Source: Cheiracanthium punctorium (Eukaryota; Arthropoda; Arachnida; Araneae; Cheiracanthiidae). From it: DNA of 64,000 nt. Positions 46,278 through 56,425 of the stretch are shown here, one piece after another. The position numbers were made by a program, and so were the translations under genes. The stretch's first letter is position 1. Each line of letters begins with the position of its first letter. The notes under the pieces were generated by a model that saw only the letters and a program-made list of their open reading frames with translations, ran no database searches and was not told where the DNA came from. The stretch spans positions 124,001 through 188,000 of the forward strand of contig JAWZYV010013007.1 in assembly GCA_038373885.1 (NCBI GenBank), read 5' to 3'.

Positions 46278-46367
46278 CTGCAAAGAATCAAAGAGAGGGA
46301 ATAAGATCAGGCCAATACGGGGGAATGTGACCACGATGACTTTAAAATGGAATGCACATTCTATTTA

Positions 46368-46868
46368 TTAGGTGTACCGGAAAAAAATGTCGTTGCTTTA
46401 CATAATATTCAAACAAATAAATTTTCATCCATTATTGAATTAAAAACAAGCTGTGCCTAAGCACAGGACTCATAACTTCAAAGCGAGAATTCTATAGATA
46501 ATATATTTTTTTTTTCTCTCAGAGAAAAATGGCCACCCTCCCCCTTTTTTCACGTCAGCCCTCCTGGGAGTATTCTATTCGAAATGTTCTGAAATCTATT
46601 TTTAGGTATTCGCGAGCATTGTATTTTAGGGCAAGAATTTTAGGGATATCTCTTTTCTTCTTGGAGATCCCACAGGATATCTGAAAAGAACGTTTTCGCT
46701 CCCTATCCCCCCCATGAGTTACCAATTTTGGAAAGTGCTCTGTTTTCTAGCGCCTGTGTTATAAAACTCGCGTACCTGGCCAATTTCGTATTATAAGCTT
46801 CTGTAGTTTTGGCTAGGCAAAATATGGACATACGAAAAAAACGGTAATACTTTCCGGTACACCTAATA
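46368..46868 (-). mobile_element. TA-flanked MITE, second copy, in Shaw intron
   Basis: 501 bp, reverse of 20636-21127, TA on both sides (46366-46367, 46869-46870), 90 bp from the last coding exon. The two copies are highly similar throughout (for example CAAGCTGTGCCTAAGCACAG). Confidence 0.92.
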
Positions 46869-47176
46869 TATATACCAGTGGTCGAAATTCGACCTTAATT
46901 CATTAAACCTCTATATAATCATTGCTCATACCTCTATAATCATTGCTTTTAACGTTTTTTTATTTTGTTCTACTACGTCAGCTGCGAGCGAATATAAATA
47001 CGTTATTATGCATTAATTTTCCAGTTATTTGAAAACTGTGAACGATAGGAGAAATGAGGTATAATTTGGCTAAGCGATATTTAAAACGCGGAAATGCGAT
47101 TTTTTTTACATTTATTTTATTATTTATTTATTAATTTTATTGCTGTACTGGCCAGTTTCGTCAAGGTTACACAGTT

Positions 47177-47743
47177 CCCTAATAGCACGGAACGTCACAA
47201 TGAGGTCGCCGTGACGTCCCTTTGAGTCACATGGATCGCAGTCACACTGGTGACCATAAATGACGTCCACTGGAAGTCACAGTGTGACTTGCCCGTGACA
47301 ATAGCTTGTGACTTCTGTGTGACGTCAACGTGACGAATCGTTTGTAACGTCTTGCCAGATCTTGCGACTTTTCGCACTTTTTGCTACTTTTGAAAGCACC
47401 ATGAGACTCAATTTTATGACTTTGCGATATTGCTACTTTCCGCTACTTTTAATTTTTGATTTTGTGAGTTTTAAGTAATTTTGCGACTTTCTCAAAAAAA
47501 AGTTTTTTTTTCAGTTTTAAATCAGTGGAACATTTAAGTCACAGTGCTGTGAATGTGACGGCGCTGTAACGTCGCACTGAAATCACAAGGTCGTGCACAA
47601 GTCACAGTGTGACTTTATGGTGACGTTACGCTGTGACATGGCCGCAGAAGGATATTAGACAGTCAAAGCGACTTATTTGTGACTCATTCGCGACACTCAG
47701 AGACGGTCTTGCACGTCGCATTTAGGTCACGCTGCTATTAGGG
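47177..47743 (+). mobile_element. CCCTAATAGC-ended element rich in GTGAC/GTCAC
   Basis: 567 bp; CCCTAATAGCACGGAACGTC against CCCTAATAGCAGCGTGACCT (right end reversed). Both halves are dense in GTGACGT, GTCACAGTGTGAC and similar motifs around an AT-rich core (TTTTGCGACTTTCTC). Target duplication not resolved. Confidence 0.65.
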
Positions 47744-48182
47744 ATATTTCGTCTGTCTTTTTCAAAGTACATAAAATTTAAATAAAACTTAAATGTAAAA
47801 TCTCAAACCATGGAATGATCGAGCACTACTTTTCTGCGACGTACAATTGAAGAACTCAGTAATATTCGATTTTCTTCGAATGTTTGTCCTTGAGACTTAC
47901 TTATTGTCATCGCAAATGCAGGTATAATTGGAAAATGGTTTCTTTTGAGATGAGTGAAAGATAAAATAGCTCCGGAGTATGTTGTACTTGGGACATATTC
48001 CGAATTATCCGTTTATTTGGAATCCAAATTTTCCTACTGCGAGCGACTCCAGTTAAAACTTTACACTCCATTGCATCACGGTGCATCAACTTGATGCTTA
48101 TTCTTGTACCATTGATTAATGCTTCCTTTGTACGGGAATGGGTTAGTTGCACCGGGCGAAAGAAGAAAAGGGCCAGTTTCAC

Positions 48183-48350
48183 CATCGCCCCCTAGAGAGG
48201 AAAGCCGCGGCGCTTAGCTGTGACGTCACACCGAGTAGGTAAAGCAAAGCGTCGCGGGAGAGAGGAGAAACCCAATGGAAACGCTTTGCTTTACCTACTC
48301 GGTGTGACGTCACAAGTAAGCGGCGCGGCTTTCCTCTCTAGGGGGCGTTG
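48183..48350 (+). mobile_element. CAACGCC palindromic MITE in Shaw intron, TSD GTTTCAC/GTTGCAC
   Basis: 168 bp in the second Shaw intron. The flanks GTTTCAC (48176-48182) and GTTGCAC (48351-48357) match at 6 of 7 bases. It has the same central deletion as the 43148 copy (AAAGCGTCGCGGGAGAGAGG), so the two belong to one subfamily. Confidence 0.85.
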
Positions 48351-48627
48351 GTTGCACCGCGGGTGAATTTAATCCACGGCCGCGAAATGGAAGGGAGGGG
48401 GACCATCATAGAGGAACCCTGCAGTCTCGAAAAGGGCCAGCGGTAACATTTTTCAAAGAGGCCCTACAGCAACGGCCGGAACCAGTGATTTTTTGGGGGG
48501 TGTCGCAAAGACCAGCGGTAGCATATTTTCGAGAGGGAGCAAGATATGGATTCCGGGGCAACTCGTCCCTCGATTGGATGGCTAGCTGTTGGCGCGCGTG
48601 CAATTGACCGTCGTCCCTTTGTGTTAC

Positions 48628-48911
48628 TTAACCCATTTATGCCTAACGTCCCTTTTTTGGGACGGCATTTTCGCTATGAGTCGAAAACGTTATTTATTTT
48701 TCCTAGCCTTTATTCATGAGTATTGAGCCTCAACTCTACAAACTATTTTAACATGACCCAGTACGATGTTGATATTTCGATTTTTATGCAAAATGATTTT
48801 AAAATAAATCATTCCTTGTTCAAGAAGTTAACATTGGAAATTTATCTATTATTTCTGTTATCAGTAAAAATCGAAGAAAGTCGCAAAAATATCCAGGCAC
48901 AAATGGGTTAA
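48628..48911 (-). mobile_element. T1 MITE in Shaw intron
   Basis: Full-length reverse copy with TTAA at both ends, 256 bp upstream of the broken mariner. Confidence 0.92.
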
Positions 48912-49167
48912 ACTTCAGATCAGTAAAACCATGCAATTAACTTTCAACACTAACATATGTGGTGGCAAAGTGTGGTACTTTTCGGTTAGAACCGAAGGCT
49001 GCTATTTATATTTCTGGCCTTGGTAACAGAAAGCGTTGCTAGGCGATCGCAGACAATTTAAATCGAAAATTTGATATTTGTAAACATTAAATTCTTCAGA
49101 ACGATTTGCCTTTTCAGCTTGATTTGTGTTGTTTACAGGAAATTTAAAAATTCATCTCGTTAAAAAA

Positions 49168-50010
49168 ATGGAGTTCACTCGTGAAGATTTTCGTGCAATT
49201 ATTTTTCATAACTTTCGACGTGGATTGTCAAGACAAGAGTGCTTCGATGAGCTTAAATCTTTATGCACCGAAGAAGCACCATCCTTACAGAACTGTGAAA
49301 AGCTGCTATAACGAATTGAATCGTGGTCGGAGTTCGATCCAGGACGAATTCCGTGCAGGTCGTCCGAAATCAGTTGTTGTGCCAGAAAATATCGATGCTG
49401 TGCGAGAACTGATTAAGCAGGATCGTCATGTGACATACCGTGAGATTGAGGTGTCTTCGGACATTAGTATGACAAGCATCAATAAGCTATTGCATGAACA
49501 ATTTTACCGTAAAAAAATATTTGCTCGCTTTGGATCCCGCATAACCCATTTGTGCCTGGATATTTTTGCGACTTTCTTCGATTTTCACTGATAACAGAAA
49601 TAATAGATCAATTTCTGATGTCAACTTCTTGAACAAGGGATGATTTCTTTTAAAATCATGATGCATAAAAATCGAAATATCAACATACTACTGGGTCATG
49701 TTAAAACTGTTTTGTAGAGTGGAGGCTCAATACTCATGAATAAAGGCTAGGAAAAATAAATAACGTTTTCGACTCATAGCGAAAATGCCGTCCCAAAAAA
49801 GGGACACTAGGCATAAATGGCTTAATCTGAAAAACGCTCAAAAGAAGGCTCGTATCGATGGGTGCAAGGAAATGCTGACAAAATACAATCAAGGTGCATC
49901 AAAGGCTGTGTATAACATCTACACAGGTGACGAATCATGGATCTATGCATATGAGCCGGAAACAAAACAGCAATCGACTGTATGGGTCTTCCAGAATGGG
50001 TCCCCTATGG
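49168..50010 (+). pseudogene. Broken mariner transposase, interrupted by a T1 MITE
   Basis: Mariner-family transposase remnant (DD34D class, TA-targeting cut-and-paste). It starts at ATG 49168 with MEFTREDFRAII and FRRGLSRQECFDELKS, the usual N-terminal helix-turn-helix. A frameshift near 49295 moves the frame to ELNRGRSSIQDEFRAGRPKS, then VPENIDAVRELI and DRHVTYREIE. The reading frame is cut at 49541 by a 285-bp T1 MITE. It resumes at 49826 with LKNAQKKARIDGCKEML and VYNIYTGDESWIYAYEPETK, which carries the first catalytic Asp (TGDES). Family similarity ends after STVWVFQ near 50000. The second and third catalytic Asp regions (HDNARPH, YSPDL-type) are absent. Downstream sequence from about 50075 belongs to a segment shared with 24.1-24.6 kb, so the 3' half was lost at a rearrangement. 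It is not functional. Confidence 0.9.
49541..49825 (+). mobile_element. T1 MITE inserted in mariner transposase
   Basis: T1 interrupts the mariner codons between IPH-like and LKNAQKK. Left junction ATAACCCATTTG, right junction AAATGGCTTAA. The ends have diverged, so TTAA is intact only on the right. Confidence 0.9.
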
Positions 50011-50074
50011 GTCGAATGTTTAACACTGATGGAACTCAACGGAACTTTTAAACGGAACGGAACTCAGCGGAATT

Positions 50075-50610
50075 TTTAATAAAAATAGTAACATTACTGT
50101 TATTATTGGATAAACATGGATATAAAGAATTAGAAAGTGCATTAAGAGTTTGAAACTCTATTTGTCTTTCATTGGCACAAACGGCAAAAATGGATCGTAT
50201 TGTATCCACGAAGTAACTGAATTTTATTTATCTTTAGCTGAAATTGCGGGCTGGGGCGGGCTCGGATTAAAAGTCCTCGGGCTCGGGCTTCAAAAAATGA
50301 GCCCGAACTCATCTCTACTGTGTACGTACGCACGGATATCTCGCACGATTCAAAAGCCATTCAAGCGGGTGTTTGCAGCTCTCATTATATCGTACTGGGT
50401 TTCATAAGTTTATTGGGTAACAGCGGGAAAAATAAATCATGAGCCTTTTTTATGGAATCAATTAATAAAACAACATTCTATCTCATAGGACAGGGATTGG
50501 CAAACTACGGCCTGCGTGAAGGTTTTATCCGGCCCGCGGATAGAATTTTAATTGGCCGGTCCGACGGAAATTAAAAGAAAATGTATATTTATTTATTATA
50601 TATGCATATT
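50075..50610 (+). repeat. Segment duplicated from about 24.1-24.6 kb (hAT right end plus flank)
   Basis: Holds the right end of the TAGAGATGAG hAT MITE, the same right target copy CTGTGTAC followed by GTACGCACGGATATCTCG, and about 230 bp of the same flank to AATTGGCCGGTCCGACGG. It matches 24108-24600 closely. It keeps about 40 bp (ACAGGGATTGGCAAACTACG and on) that the 24-kb copy lacks. The left edge joins broken mariner sequence. Confidence 0.9.
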
Positions 50611-50813
50611 TGTGATCTGCTGCATTCAGTGCTTTCAGGAGATTTGCTTTGGATCCCAGAAAGATTCCTGCAAACAAGAGAGGCCCTAGAAGCACAATTA
50701 GTCCAAAAGACGTTTTTTAACGTCTAAAAACGTGTTTTCAACGTTTTTTGAACTAGTTGTGCTACTAGGGGGCCTGCCCCGAGGCCCCCCATCCTGCATG
50801 GAAGGAGACTTAC

Positions 50814-51355
50814 CCGACATGAGGGCCGATGCGGGGCTCTTGCTGGCGTAGTCCTTGAGGGCCGCCGGGTGGTGGTGCTTGATGGCGTTGACCCTCCTGT
50901 GCTGCAGGGCGCCCCCCGACCGGGGCCCCACCGAGCTCCGCACCTGCTCGACGGGCAGCACCCTCCTCCTCTGCTTGGGCAGCTTGGCCCTGGCCTGCGT
51001 GTGCGAGTAGAACATGGTGAAGTTGGAGACGATGACGGGCACGGGCAGGGCGATGGTCAGCACCCCGGCCAGGGCGCAGAGGGCGCCCACCAGCATGCCC
51101 ACGTAGGTTCGCGGGGCCATGTCCCCGTATCCGACCGTCGTCATGGTGACGAGGGCCCACCACAGTCCCAGGGGGATGCTGGTGAAGCTGTTGTCCGGGT
51201 TGGCCTGCAGCCGCTCCGCGTAGTAGACGAGCGAGGCGAAGATGACGATGCCGAGGACGAGGAAGAAGACGAGCAGGAAGAGCTCCTTGGCGCTCGCCTG
51301 GAACGTGTGGATCAGGATCTTGAGGCCCCGGGAGTGGCGCGTCAGCTTGAACAGC
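50814..51355 (-). CDS. Shaw: Shaw-type Kv channel, pore exon (S4 end, S5, P-loop, S6, C-terminal start)
   Basis: This exon forms the K+-selective pore. It encodes 180 complete codons plus a split codon at each end. The order is: S4 end [11 protein letters not shown]4-S5 linker; S5 at residues about 24-48 ([19 protein letters not shown]); P-loop at about 56-86 with the selectivity filter TTVGYGD at residues 72-78; S6 at about 87-118 with the PVP gating hinge at residues 104-106; then the Shaw-typical [18 protein letters not shown] low-complexity His/Ser/Pro cytoplasmic tail follows. The acceptor is CCCAACAG|G and the donor is TCGG|GTAAGT. Phase 2 in and phase 1 out match both neighbouring exons. 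All catalytic-type pore residues are present, so this looks like a functional gene. If the donor is not used, the frame stays open for about 37 more codons to a stop at 50698-50700. High GC distinguishes it from the flanking repeats. Confidence 0.97.
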
Positions 51356-51449
51356 CTGTTGGGAACAGAGATTAACACTCGCACTCATTCGTAAACGACA
51401 AACTGGTTCCACGAGTTTTCGTAAGAAAACTGGAATGCGTGTGTTGAGT

Positions 51450-51639
51450 CGGGGCCATCGGGATTCTAGCGGGCCTGCTTGTGCACTCCGAAAGAGGCCT
51501 ATTGACGTTTCCTCATTGGTTAGATTCTGCCGTTAGATGACGTATCTAAGTGCTGGAACCAATAAGTGAGCATCTGTAGGCCTCTTTGGATGACTCATCA
51601 GAGTGCACAAGCAGGCCCGGTAGAATCACGATGGCCCCG
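51450..51639 (+). mobile_element. Palindromic MITE in Shaw intron, TSD GTTGAGT
   Basis: 190 bp, about 100 bp from the pore exon. The ends CGGGGCCATCGGGATTCTA and CGGGGCCATCGTGATTCTA (reversed) continue GCGGGCCTGCTTGTGCACTC. Perfect 7-bp flanks GTTGAGT (51443-51449, 51640-51646). Non-coding. Confidence 0.88.
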
Positions 51640-52357
51640 GTTGAGTGCTGCCAGTGGTTATCCGTTTCCTTTGACTTGACGAACCACTTCAGTTTATTGA
51701 GTTTCGTCGCCTAGGAGACGTGTTTGTTTACAATTCGCGAATGCGTTCATTTTGCTGAGGAGAGTTTTTAGTACATACTCAATATAAAATCAACAGGATT
51801 TTTAAAAGAAAGAGTGGCCATCCTTGAAGTGCACACATCAAAATTTAGAAATTTCAACTTAAACTTCATTTTTTCAAAAGTATTTAGCGAGAGAAGTTCA
51901 AATTTCGCTCATAACGGATTCAATCAACTTCAATCTCGACACTAAAACATGCATTTTTGAATGGACTAAAATGAAAAATACAAGAAAATGATTACCTTTG
52001 AAAAATTATGTACCTTCGTAGCATTTTCTAACGTACGCATGAATTTCCTCCTCGAAAAAATAATATTGGCAGCTTTAGAAAACGTAAAATACTTTTCACA
52101 ACAACATACTTTTCCATAACAACGGACGCCATTTGAAAACAACAACAACGTGCAGCAAGTGTATCTTCTAAACAACTGACGAAACCTTAGCACAGATCGG
52201 TTTATTTCGTTTGAAACGAATCGCACTCAGTTTTGTATACGAACGCTCTAGTTTAAAAACTGTATGCACTCAGTTTCCTTTACGAACGCCTTAGATGGAA
52301 ACTCATTGCACGAGTGTAACTCGTTTGGCGTTTACGAATGCAGCCATCGATTACTCA

Positions 52358-52984
52358 CTAGGGTGGTACGAAAAAAAAAAAACTTTATTTCAAAATTCAC
52401 ACTGCCTGAGTCATTAACCCTTTGAGGCGCAACCCTTTCCCAATGCTGAAAAAAGAACAGCCGTTGCCATCGCTCAACTGTACTACCAGGAAGATGGCGG
52501 ACGATCGAAACGTTCATCGCGCCACATATCGAGAGACCCTTTTTTGGAACCAACGTGTTGTGCGCGGGCACAGCCAGCTGTCGTCAAAAAAAGGGTCTCT
52601 CGATCTCTGGGGCACGCGATGAACGTTTCGATCGTCCGCCATCTTGCTGGTAGTTAAGTCGAGCGATGGCAACGGCTGCCCTTTTGTTCAGCATTGGGCA
52701 ATCTATCCAGCTGTTCTCGCATTCTTCCATTTTTCAGCAGATGTCAGTGCTGTTAAAAGTAATCGTGAAATTTTTTTTACGGGAATTGACATGCTAAAAA
52801 GTAAAGGATTCTCGAGGAGCTCTGTCACCCGCAACTATTTTTATAGAAATCCAATCGATTCTTCGTGACTGGCAACAATAAAAGCGTCCGAGTTGGGTGT
52901 TCCCAGAGCGGGAACACTGCGCGTTAAAGGGTTAATGACTCAGGCAATGTGAATCTCGAGAAAGAGTGTTTTTCGCTCCACCCT
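52358..52984 (+). mobile_element. AGGGTGG-ended palindromic element, TSD ATTACTCA, split by a T2 MITE
   Basis: Perfect 8-bp duplications ATTACTCA (52350-52357, 52985-52992). The ends are CTAGGGTGGTACGAAAAA and TTTTTCGCTCCACCCT. The arms meet at GCCTGAGTCATTAATGACTC, whose central TTAA is the target of the T2 MITE at 52414-52935. Without that insertion the element is only about 110 bp. Confidence 0.85.
52414..52935 (+). mobile_element. T2 MITE in the centre of a palindromic element
   Basis: TTAA at both ends; long version with both copies of the inner inverted repeat (CGATCGAAACGTTCATCGCG and inverse). The target TTAA is the dyad centre of the 52358-52984 element. Confidence 0.92.
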
Positions 52985-53193
52985 ATTACTCACATTTCTT
53001 GCTGCCGTCATTTATCCAGTGTTGTTACTACGGTGTCCCCTACAACATTTCCAAATTTCTCTTTTAGGACTTTTTTCGGGATTATTCTCTCTCATTTATC
53101 GAGTGAGATGATTGCCGAAAGTGGGAGTAGTTCTTGGCACTATATGTGCTAGATAATTCTATTTTGTCTAATCGTATCACTTTTCCGTTTGCC

Positions 53194-53490
53194 TTAACCC
53201 ATTTGTGCCTGGATATTTTTTGCGACTTTCTCTTCGATTTTTATTGATAACAGAAATAATAGATAAATTTCTGATGTCCAATTCTTGAACCAAGGGATGA
53301 TTCTCTTTTTAAAATCATCATGCATAACAAATCGAAATATCAACATCTCCTACTTGGTAGTCATGTCAAACTATTTTGTAGAGTGGAGGCTCAATAACCC
53401 ATGAATAAAGGCTAGGAAAAATAAATAACGTTTTCGACGAATAGCGAAAATGCCGTCCCGATAAAGGGACACTAGGCATAAATGGGTTAA
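53194..53490 (+). mobile_element. T1 MITE, lengthened by single-base insertions
   Basis: TTAA at both ends, 297 bp instead of 284. The excess is spread as many 1-bp insertions (for example CATCTCCTACTTGGTAGTC), unlike the other copies. Confidence 0.9.
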
Positions 53491-54235
53491 ATTGCTAGGA
53501 TTGGTCTAACTATCGTTGCTAAAATCTGAAAAGTCACCAGGGAGTGGCTATACTTAAAGCTGCGTATTTATCTTATTTATCTGCGTATTTACTTTTATAA
53601 ACTGTTTCATTTCATATTATATCTTAGAACAGCTTGTATATTAGCCGCCCATGGCGATTTTTCATTCTTTGGCGACTTATGCTTCAAATCGATAGCCAAA
53701 TTTAGACATACGGATAAAAAAACAAAAATGGATCCGGAAGCTAAGAGAAATATTAACAGAACTCTAGTGCAGTAATCAGTAATGAAACAAGAGATCCTAA
53801 CAGTGTTTAATAAAATTCCGAAAATCTCCCAACTTTGACATCACTAATGGAGGGGTAATCAACACTGAGAAAAATTCGACCCCACTTTCCTTGCAAATCA
53901 AGTTTCCGGCCGATTTTCTCCGCCGTTACCTTGACGACCGCGAACTCCCAACTTTTTCCTTTCCGAAGGAAAAAATCCGAGTCGGACGAAATTTCGGCCA
54001 ATCAGAGTACTTCTTCCTGCTACGTCATAAGCCATTTCGAGCCATGGCGACTCTGTTCGAAGCTTGGCTCGATGTCAGAATCACGTGTCAATAAAATGAT
54101 GGCCGCGTTCAAGTGGACTTTGGAATGAGAGATGGCTGCCGATCCGATGTCAATAGACCAACGCACGATCAGTAAAATAAGAACCTGCACGCCCCATCAG
54201 CGATGCGATGACTATTGGGCGTCGGAGAGAGTTTG

Positions 54236-55290
54236 TTTACTTTTGCAACCCTTCAAGATAACCACGCCTTCCAGTCCGTCGGAAAAGTGGGTCCAGCGCG
54301 AAGTGGCTCGGATTTTCCCTTTAGTGTGATAAGGCCATTAAAGATAACCACGCCTTCAAGTCCGTCGAAAAGTGGGTCCAGCGCGAAGTGGCTCGGATTT
54401 TCCCTTTATGTGTGATAATGCCATTAAAGATAACCACGCCTTCAAGTCCGTCGGAAAATGGGTCCAGCGCGAAGTGGCTCGGATTTTCCCTGAGTGTGAC
54501 AAGGCCATTAAAGATAACCACGCCCTTCAAGTCCGTCCGGAAAAGTGGGTCCAGCCCGAAGTGGCTCGATTTTCCCTTTAGTGTGATAACGCCATTAGAG
54601 CATAACCACGCCTTCAAGTCACGTCGGAAAAGTGGGTCCAGCGCGAAGTGGCTCGGATTTTCCTTGAAGTGTGATAAGGCCATTAAAGATAACCACGCTT
54701 CAAAGTCCGTCGGAAAAGTGGGTCCAGCGCGAAGTGGCTCGGATTTTCCCTTTAGTGTGACAAGGCCATCAAAGATAACCACCGCCTTCAAGTCCGTCGG
54801 AAAAGTGGGTCCAGCGCGAAGTGCTCGGATTTTCCCTTGAGTGTGATAAGCCATTAAAGATAACCACGCCTTCAAGTCCGTCGGAAAAAGTGGGTCCAGC
54901 GCGAAGTGGCTCGGATTTTCCCTTGAGTGTGACAAGGCCATTAAAGATAACCACGCCTTCAAGTCCGTCGGAAAAGTGGGTCCAGCGCGAAGTGGCTCGG
55001 ATTTTCCCTTTAGTGTGATAAGGCCATTAAAGATAACCACGCCTTCAAGTCCGTCGGAAAAGTGGGTCCAGCGCGAAGTGGCTCGGATTTTCCCTTTAGT
55101 GTGACAAGGCCATTAAAGATAACCACGCCTTCAAGTCCGTCGGAAAAGTGGGTCCACGCGAAGTGGCTCGGATTTTACCCTTTAGTGTGACAAGGCCATC
55201 AAAGATAAACACACGCCTTCAAGTCCGTCGGAAAAGTGGGTCCAGCGCGAAGTGGCTCGGATTTTCTCTTGAGTGTGATAAGGCCATCAG
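54236..55290 (+). repeat. 86-bp minisatellite, about 12 units
   Basis: GTCCAGCGCGAAGTGGCTCG recurs at 54291, 54376, 54462, 54549, 54636, 54722, 54809, 54894, 54980, 55066, 55152 and 55240, spacing 85-88 bp. Each unit also has TAACCACGCCTTCAAGTCCG. Not a multiple of 3, so not a repeat-protein gene. It lies in the Shaw intron and follows a ~370-bp segment (53867-54236) that is also present, inverted, at 41.6-42.0 kb. Confidence 0.95.
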
Positions 55291-55924
55291 TTGGATCAAC
55301 AAGTGAGGTTTCACATTTTTCACTGTCTTAATATAGTTTCATTTTTCAATAATGTCGGCGAATTGTAGGGGACACCTTTTCCTGTGGGACAAGACTATTT
55401 TTTTTCCTTTATGGGGAATTTTCCGATAAGGGAAAAATTCGGCGAATTGTGGGGTGAACCGTTACTACTGGGATTAAAGGTCCGAGACGAAGGATGTTCA
55501 AAAGAAATTGTGACATGACATGAAAAGAACGCGAAAGAGAATAGATATTATTATTCTAAATGGACCGAAGCGTGAGAGCGTTTTCACAGATTCTATAGTA
55601 TAAATTAAAGACGGCTTTTTGCCGAAAGTCATCGGTAGCTGGTATGAAATAACCACTCGGCCGATCATCATCCGATCATCGGAAGCCCGATGACTTGCCG
55701 ATGCCATATCGACGAGAGTCCGGGGAGAAGGAGCGATCGATCGACCGCTTTATGTATCGAATGCCATCGGTAACGGGCCGGAAGTAGTATTTAGCCTGAA
55801 AATTTTTTACATTGATAAACTTTGTCATCGAAAGAAATGCAAAAAGATTGATTTGCAATTATTCTTACACACAAAACAGGAACAGTAGTTTTTATCACAT
55901 ACTGACTGGTAGTCATTCTCACAA

Positions 55925-56425
55925 TTTTTACTTTCCGAACATGTACCCTGTAAGGAAAGTATTGCAATCATGAAAAAATTCGACTTCGAGATTTTGGTGT
56001 ATTGACACGTTTTGAGGTCTTCTGAATTCATTTTGCTATTTTTACGAGATGTATGTATGTGATGTGTGTGTGTGTGTGTGTGTGTTGTGTGTATGTGAGT
56101 GAACACGATAGCTCCTAAACGGGGCATTCGATTGAGCTCAAATTGGGTATATATGTTATAAACCACCGTCGCAAGACCGGTATTGATTTTGGTGTGTATA
56201 GGACTTATAGTTTTTCTACAGGGCTACGACAAAGATTTCTTTTACATTATGGCCTATGGGGGAACATTCTTGAAAGTGCGCTAGCGTTTAAACGGCGCAT
56301 TCGATTGAGCTTCAATTTTGGTATATATGTTTGAATGATTCATCGATTAAAATTTATTTAAATGCTGGGTCATGATCTTAATCGTAAGTGTTCGGAAAGT
56401 CGAGTGGAGTCACTCCAGATTTTTA
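55925..56425 (+). mobile_element. HINE-like element in Shaw intron
   Basis: ACTTTCCGAACATGTACCC, (GT)n at about 56060-56090, about 1.3 tandem units, GTGTTCGGAAAGTCGAGTGG, GAGTGGAGTCACTC, CAGATTTTT. Confidence 0.9.

Larger units (their letters stand above)
46278..50813 (-). other. Shaw intron (about 4.5 kb) before the last coding exon
   Basis: Phase-1 intron, GTAAGT at its start (50813 side) and TTTGCAG at its end (46278 side). It holds a TA-flanked MITE (46368-46868), a CCCTAATAGC-ended element (47177-47743), a CAACGCC palindrome, two T1 MITEs, a broken mariner and a segment duplicated from about 24 kb. About 470 bp at 48358-48627 and 48912-49167 contain nothing I can identify. Confidence 0.85.

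Noticed and set aside
45863..46291. 142-codon minus frame and plus frames overlapping the last Shaw exon
   Set aside because: They are out of phase with the acceptor and the upstream exon, and explained by the GC-rich exon.
48370..48620. Possible gene in the GC-richer stretch at 48.4-48.6 kb
   Set aside because: Only short frames without motifs, inside a Shaw intron and between MITEs.
50810..51412. 200-codon minus-strand and 168-codon plus-strand frames over the Shaw pore exon
   Set aside because: They are GC-driven shadow frames of the real exon; the Shaw frame alone shows channel motifs and correct splicing.
54321..55040. 239-codon minus-strand frame across the 86-bp minisatellite
   Set aside because: The period is not a multiple of three, so the frame cycles through all phases of a stop-free repeat; no initiation context or domain.
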